In this document: piece by piece, positions 1-7,481 of the stretch
Layout of the letters: each line of letters starts with the position of its first letter
Numbering within the stretch: position 1 is the first letter of the stretch
DNA from: Spirochaetota bacterium
Lineage (GTDB): Bacteria > Spirochaetota > Spirochaetia > Treponematales > Rectinemataceae
Assembly (NCBI GenBank): GCA_023421875.1
Contig: JAEZSM010000033.1
Location: 1-7,481, forward strand
Direction of reading: 5' to 3'
DNA length: 7,481 bases
Program-made: the position numbers and the translations under genes
The notes under the pieces: generated by a model
What the model was told of the DNA's origin: nothing
The model's input: only the letters and a program-made list of their open reading frames with translations
Database searches by the model: none

Positions 1-47
1 GGGTTGAGATAATTTCAGGACAGGGCGCAACGCGGGAAAAGAGATAA
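1..47 (+). CDS. Possible 3' end of an upstream gene (tentative DUF167/YggU-like tail)
   Basis: Frame 3 is open from the window edge and ends at TAA (45-47), giving the 14-residue tail VEIISGQGATREKR. The other two + frames stop within the first 12 bases. The tail resembles the end of DUF167/YggU proteins, which have a 'V-x-I-x-x-G...R-x-K' strand-turn near the C-terminus. The spacing here is one residue longer than usual and the usual last strand is missing. The orientation is convergent with nrnA, which is a normal arrangement. Fourteen residues are too few to name a family, and this may not be a gene at all. Confidence 0.25.
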   Translation, partial: VEIISGQGATREKR

Positions 48-140
48 AACCTTGTCGGCGGTCCAGCCTACAGTGCAAAAGCCAATAGACTGTTATGCTT
101 TGTTATACTTCCCCTTCTCAGGCAAAGGGACTGCTTTCAT

Positions 141-1136
141 TCATGAAGGAATATCCGAAAACTCGTCCTTGCTGAAAACCTCCGAAAAGCTATCCAAGAG
201 CAGGGTTTTGACGCTCTCGATATTACCCTGGATGGAAAGCCCCGAAGCCAGCCTGTGCCCTCCGCCGCCAAACCGCTTGGCGATGGCGGAAACGTCAATT
301 CTTTCCTTGGATCTAAAACCCACCGTGCACTGATCCTCGGCTTCCTGCTTGATGACAAAGCAGGCTTCGCAGCCAGCGACGCTCATCATGAGTTGGTATA
401 GGAGGTCAGAATCCCTGGATGCCATGCCGTAGCGCTGTTGGTCTTCCAGCGAAAGGAAGGATATGAGGAGCCTGCCATCAAAATGTGGCTCTATGCGAAG
501 AAGAATCTCGCCCAGGAGCTTGCGGGAAAAGAGGGTTTTTCCGCCGTTGATAGCGTTGTAGATCTTTTTGGGCGACGCTCCGGCACGGACCATTCTGGCG
601 GCGATTTCAAAAGTGGAATCGCCCTTTTCGTCCAGATGCCTGAAAAAGCCAGTATCCGTGGCCAGGCCGAAAAAGAGGAGTTCGGCCTCCTCCTTACTGG
701 GCTTGTGCCCCATTGCCTCCATCAGCAAGAAGACCATGGCGGTGACTGCCGACGCAGAGGAATCCAAGTAATCGGACTCTCCTGGCGTCTCCTCCGATGC
801 GTGATGATCGATAAAAGCCACGGGTACCTTGGGCATGGTCTCGCCCACCGAGCCGATCCGCGACATGGATGAACAATCCAGCACCAAGGCGGCTGCCCGT
901 TCATAATCGCGCTCAGGTGGTGCTTTGTCCTTGAATTTATACTCGTACTGCAGGATTTCTGAACGGGTGAAGGGGCCTGAAGAAAGCAGGTGGACTCGCT
1001 TGCCGATGGATTTGAGAAAAGATGCCAGGGCTAGTTGGGAGCCGATGCAGTCCCCGTCCGGTTCGCGGTGGCCAAGAACATAGAAGCAGTCATGATTTTC
1101 GATAAACCAGACGATCCCCCGGGGGACTTTTCGCAT
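141..1136 (-). CDS. nrnA: DHH/DHHA1 phosphoesterase, NrnA-type oligoribonuclease / pAp phosphatase
   Basis: The 331-residue product is a cytoplasmic, Mn-dependent DHH-family phosphoesterase. The NrnA subgroup degrades very short RNA oligonucleotides and dephosphorylates 3'-phosphoadenosine 5'-phosphate. All family motifs are visible: motif I HREPDGD (H23, D27, D29) followed by IGS; motif II VLDCSS (D87); motif III FIDHH (D110-H111-H112); motif IV ATDTGFF (D161). A C-terminal DHHA1 domain carries GGGGH (290-294), which binds the substrate. Length is typical of the family. The ATG at 1136 is preceded by a strong ribosome site (AAAGGA, 1151-1146) nine bases away. The gene is divergent from nth and has its own promoter candidate. 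The fold and family are certain. The exact substrate (nanoRNA, pAp or c-di-NMP products) is inferred from the family. Confidence 0.93.
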   Translation of the reverse strand: MRKVPRGIVWFIENHDCFYVLGHREPDGDCIGSQLALASFLKSIGKRVHLLSSGPFTRSEILQYEYKFKDKAPPERDYERAAALVLDCSSMSRIGSVGETMPKVPVAFIDHHASEETPGESDYLDSSASAVTAMVFLLMEAMGHKPSKEEAELLFFGLATDTGFFRHLDEKGDSTFEIAARMVRAGASPKKIYNAINGGKTLFSRKLLGEILLRIEPHFDGRLLISFLSLEDQQRYGMASRDSDLLYQLMMSVAGCEACFVIKQEAEDQCTVGFRSKERIDVSAIAKRFGGGGHRLASGLSIQGNIESVKTLLLDSFSEVFSKDEFSDIPS

Positions 1137-1201
1137 TTAAAAGTATCCTTTCCGCAACAGGGAGGGAGAGTCTCCGGATCCATGTCGGCGCACGGGTCAA
1201 T

Positions 1202-1229
1202 CCTATAGTATCCAGAAGTGACTGGTCAA
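1202..1229 (-). promoter_or_regulatory. Candidate sigma70 promoter for nrnA
   Basis: Read on the - strand there is a -35 box TTGACC (1229-1224, five of six consensus bases), a 16-base spacer, and a -10 box TATAGG (1207-1202, four of six). Transcription would start near 1195 and leave an untranslated leader of about 60 bases before the nrnA ATG. A second TTGACC lies at 1200-1195, but it has no -10 box at proper spacing. The -10 region overlaps the left arm of the 9-base inverted repeat described separately. Confidence 0.45.
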
Positions 1230-1284
1230 GTTTTAAAGTTCCTCGAAGCTTGTTGTGGAGAAAAGAGCAGATATGGGATACTAT
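1205..1284. repeat. Inverted repeat in the nrnA/nth divergent control region
   Basis: ATAGTATCC (1205-1213) and its exact reverse complement GGATACTAT (1276-1284) are 62 bases apart, so the same nine bases face outward toward each gene. A partial third copy, AGTATCC (1142-1148), overlaps the nrnA ribosome site. Each full copy contains TACTAT, a -10-like hexamer. The repeat may be two symmetrical -10 regions or the half-sites of a shared regulator. The sequence alone does not decide. Confidence 0.5.
1253..1284 (+). promoter_or_regulatory. Weak promoter candidate for nth
   Basis: A poor -35 (TTGTGG, 1253-1258) is followed by GGATACTAT. The -10 could be GATACT (1277-1282, 18-base spacer) or TACTAT (1279-1284, 20-base spacer). 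Matches are modest. Support comes mainly from position, just upstream of the nth ribosome site, and from the copy of the same nine bases at the nrnA promoter. Confidence 0.25.
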
Positions 1285-1290
1285 CGCTAA

Positions 1291-1295
1291 AAGGA
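1291..1295 (+). promoter_or_regulatory. Ribosome binding site supporting the nth GTG start
   Basis: AAGGA lies ten bases before the GTG at 1306. No ATG lies near it in the same frame. The ATG at 1273 opens a six-codon frame (stop at 1288) in the same frame as nth, so it cannot be the nth start. Confidence 0.6.
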
Positions 1296-1305
1296 AACGA
1301 CAACC

Positions 1306-1965
1306 GTGAAAACCCCTGACCTGGACAGCCTGAGGCAACGGATAGCAGAGATTGCCGGCATTCTTCTTCCACTATGGCCCGATGAAAAACCGCTCATTCA
1401 TTCATCCAGCTGCTTCGAGTTGCTCTGCGCGGTAATTTTGAGCGCCCAGTGCACCGACGAGCAGGTGAATGCCGTGACCCCCGCCCTCTTCGAAGCCTAT
1501 CCAGATTCCAGGGCCATGGCCGGCGCCGACGTTGAGGATGTGGAGCGACGTATCCGATCAGTCGGGTTTTATCACACAAAGGCCAGGCACTTAGTGCTTA
1601 GCGCGGGTAAAATTATGGCTGAATACGGCGGAGAAGTTCCCTCGAGCATGGAAGCTCTGCTTTCTCTTCCCGGCGTAGGCCGTAAAACCGCAAATCTGGT
1701 CATTTCCAGCTGTTTTGGGGTTCCGGGTATTATTGTGGACACCCATGTCTCTAGGCTTGTTTACAGGCTTGGGCTACATGAAAACAGGGACCCGGAGGCT
1801 ATTGAAAAAAAAATCAGGGAGAATCTGGAAGAATCCCTCCATACGGCCTTCTCCCATGCCCTGAACCGGCAGGGCAAATATCTCTGCAGAGCCAGGAATC
1901 CGGCCTGTCTGGAAAATTCTTCATCCTGTCCGCTGGAAAAACTCTGCCCGCGCCGGGGTTTGTAG
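1306..1965 (+). CDS. nth: Endonuclease III (DNA glycosylase / AP lyase)
   Basis: The 219-residue product is a base-excision-repair enzyme that removes oxidised pyrimidines and cuts at abasic sites. The helix-hairpin-helix LPGVGRKTA (121-129) contains the catalytic lysine K127. The catalytic aspartate is D145 in VDTHV. Their 18-residue separation equals that of E. coli K120/D138. Four C-terminal cysteines (C194, C201, C208, C214) should hold a [4Fe-4S] cluster. Their spacing is C-X6-C-X6-C-X5-C, whereas the family norm is C-X6-C-X2-C-X5-C, so the second loop is four residues longer. Translation starts at GTG with AAGGA upstream. The gene lies 79 bases before the RecQ-type helicase gene, so the two may share a transcript. 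Family assignment is firm. Confidence 0.95.
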   Translation: MKTPDLDSLRQRIAEIAGILLPLWPDEKPLIHSSSCFELLCAVILSAQCTDEQVNAVTPALFEAYPDSRAMAGADVEDVERRIRSVGFYHTKARHLVLSAGKIMAEYGGEVPSSMEALLSLPGVGRKTANLVISSCFGVPGIIVDTHVSRLVYRLGLHENRDPEAIEKKIRENLEESLHTAFSHALNRQGKYLCRARNPACLENSSSCPLEKLCPRRGL

Positions 1966-1988
1966 AAACAGGGCTAATCCCGGGTTTC
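1965..1988 (+). terminator. Hairpin just after nth, possible weak terminator or attenuator
   Basis: GAAAC (1965-1969) pairs with GTTTC (1984-1988), and GGG (1971-1973) pairs with CCC (1979-1981). They are separated by a small internal loop (A opposite GG) and close on a five-base loop. The following bases are GCTAAAAAATTC, not a T tract, so intrinsic termination would be inefficient. The hairpin may only moderate read-through from nth into recQ. Confidence 0.25.
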
Positions 1989-2044
1989 GCTAAAAAATTC
2001 TGTCCGCTTGAATTGCATTCTAAGATTCGCCGCGTCCATACGAT

Positions 2045-3709
2045 ATGGAAGAACCATTAGGCAGCATGCTCGTTGACGACCCGGTCGCTGTACTGGCAAA
2101 AGAACGTTTCGGCATTGAGTACCTTTTTCCGCTCCAGCGCATGGCAGTGGCCGGCGTCTTGGACGGCATCGAGCGGGAAGAGCCTGTCCGTCAGATGATT
2201 CTTTTCCCCACAGGTTTCGGCAAGAGTCTCTGTTTCCAGCTTCCTGCCTTGCTCGCGCCTGGTCCCAGCCTTGTGGTCTATCCGCTTTTAGCCCTCATGA
2301 ACGACCAGCGGCGGAGTTTGGAAAAAAGGGGCATCCCCTGCGTGGTTTTCAGGGGTGGGATGGAGGAGGGGGAGCGAAAGAAAGGTATAGCGGCGTTGCG
2401 GGATGGAAGCGTAAAAATCGGCATCACCAATCCAGAATGTCTCAGCTCACCTGGCCTGGCCACACTCGTGGACAGTCTAGATGTTTTTCACCTGGCTATC
2501 GATGAAGCCCATTGTGTAAGCGAATGGGGGGAGAGCTTCAGGCCTGCGTATCTCAGGTTGGGGGACTGTATCCAAAGAATACAACCCAAGGTGGTGAGCG
2601 CATTTACCGCCACCGCAAGTCCCCAGGTCGGCGAGGCTATCGCCCGCTACCTTTTCGGCGACAGCGGGTACTCGCTCATCACGGCGGACATGGACAAGCC
2701 GAACATCTACTACGCGGTGGAACTGAGCGTCTCGCCCCGGCACAGTTTGATCAAACTCATCCGTAGGCTGCCCAGGCCTCTCATCGTCTTCGACCAGTCC
2801 AGGCCGGGGGTAAGACTTTTATGCGAATTTTTGCACAGCCGGGGTATCGGTGAAGCGAAATTCTACCACGCAGGCCTGTCCAGGGAAGAAAAAGAGGCTG
2901 TAGAAGCGTGGTTCATGAAAAGCGAGGACGGAATTCTTGTCAGCACCTGTGCCTACGGAATGGGGGTGGATAAAAAAAACATCCGTTCGGTGGTTCACTA
3001 TTCGGCGCCCCCTTCCGTGGAGGCGTACATCCAGGAATCGGGGCGGGCTGGAAGAGACGGTGAGAAGGCTCAGGCTGTGCTTATAAAAGATATATGGAAG
3101 GAAGATCCTGTTTCCCGAGCGCTTGGTTTGGCGGCGAGAAAGCCGGAAGAAGTCCAAGGAAACCTTCACGACACTAGGGCTGATTTCACTCCTGGGGAAA
3201 AGGCAGGGTCGGAAACTCTGTCGGCGGACAAGCTGCCGGCCGAAAAGCTCTCCCTGGCTGCCGCGGCCCGAGAAGTGCGAAAAAAGGCGTTCATGGAATA
3301 CGGCAAATCCCTGCTGTGCCGTCGGGCGAGCCTGCTCGCGCTCATGGGCGGGGCGCTCGACTCGCCCTGTTCGGGCTGCGATGTCTGCGACGGAAGCGCG
3401 GCGGCGGAGGCTGAAGGCTTGGCAGCGCTCGGTCGATTTTTTGCCTTCAACCGCTTCCGTTTCGAGCGAGGGCAAAGCCTGAGGCTCCTGGGGGAAGCGG
3501 CGCCGGGGGCTGCCCCGCCCGACCCCGCTTTCCCGCGCCCAAGCCTTGGCCAGCCGCCGGCCTGCCCCGGCGCCGGCCTCTTGTCGGCCTGGGACAGGGA
3601 AGAAATAGAAGCGCTGCTTGCCGCCGCACTGTCCCGGGGAATCCTGAAACAGGGAAGCCGCCTGTACGGGAAGAAAAGGCTGGGCTTGGCAGGCCGCGGA
3701 AAACTGTGA
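2045..3709 (+). CDS. recQ: RecQ-family ATP-dependent DNA helicase, C-terminally divergent
   Basis: The 554-residue product is a 3'-5' DNA helicase of superfamily 2, acting in recombination and fork repair. The motor is complete: motif 0 with Q31; Walker A TGFGKS (56-61); DEAH (153-156); the RecQ aromatic-rich loop SEWGESFRP (159-167); motif III around SAFTATA (185-191); motif VI QESGRAGRDG (330-339). Zinc-module cysteines C425, C442, C445 and C448 have the E. coli RecQ spacing C-X16-C-X2-C-X2-C. The stretch between motif VI and the zinc module is about 37 residues longer than in E. coli. After the zinc module comes a winged-helix-like tail interrupted by a Pro/Ala-rich segment (484-511). There is no HRDC domain. 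The ATG at 2045 lacks a clear ribosome site. The in-frame ATG at 2066 is an alternative start, and a stop at 2021-2023 blocks any longer one. Confidence 0.92.
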   Translation: MEEPLGSMLVDDPVAVLAKERFGIEYLFPLQRMAVAGVLDGIEREEPVRQMILFPTGFGKSLCFQLPALLAPGPSLVVYPLLALMNDQRRSLEKRGIPCVVFRGGMEEGERKKGIAALRDGSVKIGITNPECLSSPGLATLVDSLDVFHLAIDEAHCVSEWGESFRPAYLRLGDCIQRIQPKVVSAFTATASPQVGEAIARYLFGDSGYSLITADMDKPNIYYAVELSVSPRHSLIKLIRRLPRPLIVFDQSRPGVRLLCEFLHSRGIGEAKFYHAGLSREEKEAVEAWFMKSEDGILVSTCAYGMGVDKKNIRSVVHYSAPPSVEAYIQESGRAGRDGEKAQAVLIKDIWKEDPVSRALGLAARKPEEVQGNLHDTRADFTPGEKAGSETLSADKLPAEKLSLAAAAREVRKKAFMEYGKSLLCRRASLLALMGGALDSPCSGCDVCDGSAAAEAEGLAALGRFFAFNRFRFERGQSLRLLGEAAPGAAPPDPAFPRPSLGQPPACPGAGLLSAWDREEIEALLAAALSRGILKQGSRLYGKKRLGLAGRGKL

Positions 3710-3723
3710 GGCCGGAGCCGGCC
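3710..3723 (+). terminator. GC-rich perfect palindrome directly after recQ
   Basis: GGCCGG-AG-CCGGCC begins on the base after the recQ stop. It could fold as a five-pair stem with a four-base loop. No T run follows at once (the nearest pyrimidine-rich stretch is 3752-3762), so it is not a textbook intrinsic terminator. Its position between a stop codon and a new promoter fits a transcript 3' end or a stabilising hairpin. Confidence 0.3.
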
Positions 3724-3760
3724 GCAATGCCCAGACAGGCCCCTAAAACCGCTTTTCCTC

Positions 3761-3789
3761 TTGAAGTGTAGCGATTTCGACCATATCAT
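3761..3789 (+). promoter_or_regulatory. Sigma70-type promoter of the pgi-murG-cvpA-holB operon
   Basis: TTGAAG (3761-3766, four of six consensus bases) and TATCAT (3784-3789, five of six) are separated by the ideal 17 bases. Transcription would begin near 3796, essentially at the pgi ribosome site (AAGGA, 3797-3801, nine bases before ATG 3811). If so, the leader is very short (about 15 bases), which leaves little room for leader-based control. This is the best promoter match I found in the window. Confidence 0.6.
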
Positions 3790-3810
3790 GTAGCGTAAGG
3801 AAACAGACAC

Positions 3811-5396
<1,586 letters not shown>

Positions 5397-5400
<4 letters not shown>

Positions 5401-6581
5401 GCGATGGATCTACTTCGAAAATGAGCCAGCACCCGGACAACCCGAACTTGATCGTCTTTACCGGCGGCGGCACGGGTGGACACATCTACCCGGGCCTGGC
5501 TGTGGTCCAAGCCCTCCGCTCGAAGGGTTTTTCCGGAAAAATTCTCTGGATAGGCTCCACCAAGGAGCTGGACCGGCGCATCGTGGAGGCTGAGGGCCTG
5601 GAGTACCGGGGAATCAGCAGCGGCAAGCTGAGAAGATCGTTGTCGCTCCAGAACCTGGCCGATGTCTTCAAAGTCGTTAAAGGCTATTTCCAAGCCAGAA
5701 CGATACTGAAGGAGCTGAAGCCGGCATTTCTCTTTTCCAAGGGTGGCTACGTAAGTGTCCCACCCTGTCGGGCGGCCGCATCCCTGGGCATTCCCTACTT
5801 CACCCACGAATCGGACGTCAGTCCCGGGCTGGCGACAAGGCTGAACGCGGGAAAAGCCGAAAAAATTCTCTTGAGCTGGAGCGAGGGAGCCAGGGATTTT
5901 ACCGATTCCTGGAAAAGCAAGACCGAAATCGTGGGCAATCCTGTCCGCCCGAGCCTTCTGGAAGGCGATGCGGCGCGGGCCAGAGAGGAGCTGGGCATTC
6001 CCGAAAAAATCCCGCTGATTCTCTGCCTGGGAGGCAGCCAGGGTTCGCAGCAAGTGAACCATCTAGTGGAATCTCTGCGGCTTGTCTTTGCCAAAAGGGC
6101 CTTTATCGTACACCAGACAGGCAAGGAACTTTTCGAATCCGTCCCGCAGCCTAGACGGGACGATTCCTACCTCGCCCTACCCTATATTGGAGATCAGATG
6201 CGGGACCTTCTGGCCGCGGCCGCCGTAGTGATGGGCCGCGCGGGGGCAGGAACCGTCTGGGAGTCCGCCGCCCTGGGCAAGCCCATGGTACTCATTCCCC
6301 TGGCAGGGAGCGGCACCAGGGGCGACCAGGTGGAAAACGCTGCCATGGCCGAAAAGGCCGGGGCTGGAGTGAGCCTGATGGGCGAGAAGGCCGAAGCCGG
6401 TTTCCTCGTCAAGGTCCTCGAGACCTATCTCTTCGACGCAGCGGCTAGTGAAAAAGCCCGGGCGGCTGCCTTTTCACTGGCCAGGATCCGCCGTCCCGAC
6501 GGTTCCTGGGTCAGTTCGGCGGAGCATATCGCCCAATGTATTCTCGACAGGCTGGCCATGGGCCAAGGAGGACGCGCATGA
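5397..6581 (+). CDS. murG: UDP-N-acetylglucosamine:lipid I N-acetylglucosaminyltransferase (MurG)
   Basis: The 394-residue GT-B glycosyltransferase acts on the inner face of the cytoplasmic membrane and adds GlcNAc to lipid I to form lipid II. The N-domain has GGGTGGHIYPG (catalytic-region H29) and FSKGGYVSVP. The C-domain has GGSQGS (212-217), GRAGAGTVWE and RGDQVENA (R308-Q311), which form the nucleotide-sugar pocket. Where E. coli has HEQN, this protein has HESD (137-140). It also carries ISSGKLRR and 'SRGDQ'-like motifs as in Staphylococcus aureus MurG, so it belongs to that branch. The ATG at 5397 overlaps the pgi stop. It has little ribosome-site signal and probably relies on coupling. 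The in-frame ATG at 5421 (residue 9) is an alternative start just before the conserved N-terminal strand. Confidence 0.95.
6565..6571 (+). promoter_or_regulatory. Strong ribosome binding site that fixes the cvpA start
   Basis: AAGGAGG lies inside the end of murG, six bases before the ATG at 6578. It rules out the longer upstream reading, and it favours 6578 over the in-frame ATG at 6587, which would be 15 bases away. Confidence 0.8.
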
Positions 6582-7114
6582 GCGTCATGGATTGGATTTT
6601 CACGGGCATCGTGGTCATTCTGGCGGTACGCTGTTTCTCCCGGGGTTTCGTACGGGAGCTCCTCTCGGTGGCGGCCTATGCAGTAGGCCTCTTCGCAGGG
6701 CTTATGTTCTCCAACAGCCTCATCGACCTGGCGGCGGAAAAACTGGGCATCGCAGGCCTTCCGCCCACGATGCTCTACGTCCTGGCCTTCATCGTCTGCT
6801 TTATTCTGGGCTTCCTCGTCATGAAGCTCATCGCCAGGCTCCTCCACGAAGGGCTCGAGGCGGCCAGGCTGGATGTCTTCGACAAGGTACTGGGCCTGGT
6901 CCTCGGTATCGGCGAAGGACTCCTGGTCGTTTCACTGGTGCTGCTCATCCTGGATATGCAGGATTTTTTCGATGCGGAGAAGCTTCTGGCAGGCTCCCTT
7001 TTCGCCACCACAATCCTGCCCATCATCGGCCCGACGATTCTCGAGAGTCTGAAGCCGGCCCTAGAGCGACAGCAGGAGGCTATCAAGCTCCAGGATATTA
7101 TCAGGAAACAATAG
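6578..7114 (+). CDS. cvpA: CvpA family integral membrane protein
   Basis: The 178-residue inner-membrane protein has four hydrophobic segments at about 6-20, 28-46, 64-84 and 104-125. The CvpA pattern is visible: a short N-terminus with D5, then RGFVRE (22-27) after the first helix, and later LDVFDKVLGLVLGIGEG before the fourth helix. A charged C-terminal tail (about 155-178, with EREs and lysines) probably lies in the cytoplasm. CvpA was named for a role in colicin V production, but in most bacteria it has been linked to envelope or bile-stress tolerance. The molecular activity is not settled and nothing here points to a bacteriocin. The start overlaps the murG stop (ATGA) with a strong AAGGAGG. 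The stop abuts the next gene's GTG. Confidence 0.85.
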   Translation: MSVMDWIFTGIVVILAVRCFSRGFVRELLSVAAYAVGLFAGLMFSNSLIDLAAEKLGIAGLPPTMLYVLAFIVCFILGFLVMKLIARLLHEGLEAARLDVFDKVLGLVLGIGEGLLVVSLVLLILDMQDFFDAEKLLAGSLFATTILPIIGPTILESLKPALERQQEAIKLQDIIRKQ

Positions 7115-7481
7115 GTGTACGAAAACATTATCGGCCAGGACGAAGTATGCAAGACCCTGGCCACGGAGATTCGCCTCGAGAGCCTCCCCCCTGCCCTGCT
7201 CTTCTCGGGGCCCCCTGCCTCGGGCAAGCTGACAACGGCGCTGGAGACAGCGCGGCTCTTGTCCTGCAGAAAAGAGGGTGAATGGAACTGCCCCTGCCCC
7301 GACTGTGCCATGCACAGACGGCTCGGCCATCCCGACCTCTTGCTCTTCGGCGCCCGCAGCCTGCCCGAGGAGATCAGCGTTGCCAAAGAGTTTATTCTCA
7401 GGGCGCCCTGCCAGGCTTCGGCCTATTTTCTTCTCCGCGCCTTGGGCAAGCTCGCCGCAAGGTTCAATCCGGCCCTCTGGG
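7115..7481 (+). CDS. holB: Clamp-loader subunit, DNA polymerase III delta'-like (5' part only)
   Basis: The first 122 residues are present and the gene runs off the window. It begins YENIIGQDEVCKTL, then PALLFSGPPASGK, a cysteine cluster and GHPDLLLFG. This is the N-terminal AAA+ layout of delta' and gamma/tau, which load the sliding clamp during replication. The P-loop reads GPPASGKL (32-39) with leucine where ATP-binding members have Ser/Thr. That favours delta', which often does not hydrolyse ATP, over gamma/tau. The zinc module C51, C59, C61, C64 is C-X7-C-X1-C-X2-C, tighter than the E. coli X8-X2-X2. After HPD (72-74) the sequence diverges, and no Walker B-like strand appears by residue 122. 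The GTG start directly follows the cvpA TAG, with AGGA (7103-7106) eight bases before. Gamma/tau remains a less likely alternative. Confidence 0.8.
   Translation, partial: MYENIIGQDEVCKTLATEIRLESLPPALLFSGPPASGKLTTALETARLLSCRKEGEWNCPCPDCAMHRRLGHPDLLLFGARSLPEEISVAKEFILRAPCQASAYFLLRALGKLAARFNPALW

Noticed and set aside
112..129. CCCTT...AAGGG hairpin between the possible edge gene and nrnA as a shared terminator
   Set aside because: The stem has only five pairs with an eight-base loop, and neither strand has a T tract after it.
1165..1181. GGAGAGTCTCC and GGATCC palindromes in the nrnA leader as a riboswitch or regulator site
   Set aside because: They are short palindromes with no conserved riboswitch core and no T tract. 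The leader of about 60 bases is too short for known large riboswitch classes.
2007..2024. Small dyad CTTGAATTGCATTCTAAG upstream of recQ as an operator
   Set aside because: The arms are short (four plus three pairs with a bulge) and there is no promoter nearby to regulate. It is easily explained by chance.
2819..3727. Long open frame (302 codons) antisense to recQ
   Set aside because: It lies opposite a gene with a complete set of RecQ motifs. The protein is Arg/Ser/Pro-rich without recognisable motifs, as expected from the mirror of GC-rich codons.
6578..7114. CvpA as evidence for a bacteriocin (colicin V) cluster
   Set aside because: There is no precursor peptide, immunity gene or exporter nearby. 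CvpA is a widespread housekeeping membrane protein despite its name.
6448..7281. Open frame of 277 codons on the + strand overlapping murG, cvpA and holB
   Set aside because: It is out of frame with three recognisable genes that have matching starts and stops. Its product is Gly/Arg/Pro-rich with no motif.

Overview
The window is a bacterial chromosomal segment packed with conserved housekeeping genes. I see no mobile element, CRISPR array, rRNA, tRNA, phage gene or toxin-antitoxin pair. Base composition is fairly GC-rich by eye. The proteins look most like those of Spirochaetota, possibly a Treponema relative. That guess rests on the general feel of the proteins, above all the divergent RecQ and clamp-loader subunit, and was not tested by any search.

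Left part (1-1305). The first 47 bases may hold the last 14 codons of a + strand gene. It converges on nrnA, a DHH-family oligoribonuclease/pAp phosphatase on the - strand (141-1136). nrnA is divergent from nth. The 169-base gap between them carries an nrnA promoter candidate and a perfect 9-base inverted repeat (GGATACTAT) facing both genes.

Middle part (1306-3709). nth encodes endonuclease III, with a GTG start and an enlarged iron-sulfur cluster loop. After 79 bases it is followed by a RecQ-family helicase with a complete motor and zinc module but unusual C-terminal spacing. The two form a small DNA-repair cluster, possibly co-transcribed.

Right part (3710-7481). A good sigma70-type promoter (TTGAAG, 17 bases, TATCAT) precedes pgi (glucose-6-phosphate isomerase). 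It is followed by murG (lipid II synthesis), cvpA (four-helix membrane protein) and the 5' part of a clamp-loader delta' gene (holB-like). These four genes are joined by ATGA overlaps or direct abutment, so they look like one translationally coupled operon. It combines central sugar metabolism, which supplies fructose-6-phosphate for UDP-GlcNAc, with cell-wall assembly, a membrane protein and replication.

There is no gene-free stretch above 300 bases. I did not find a clearly new biological system. The points most worth a second look are small departures within known families (Nth cluster spacing, RecQ insertions, delta' zinc module and P-loop) and the symmetrical nrnA/nth control region.
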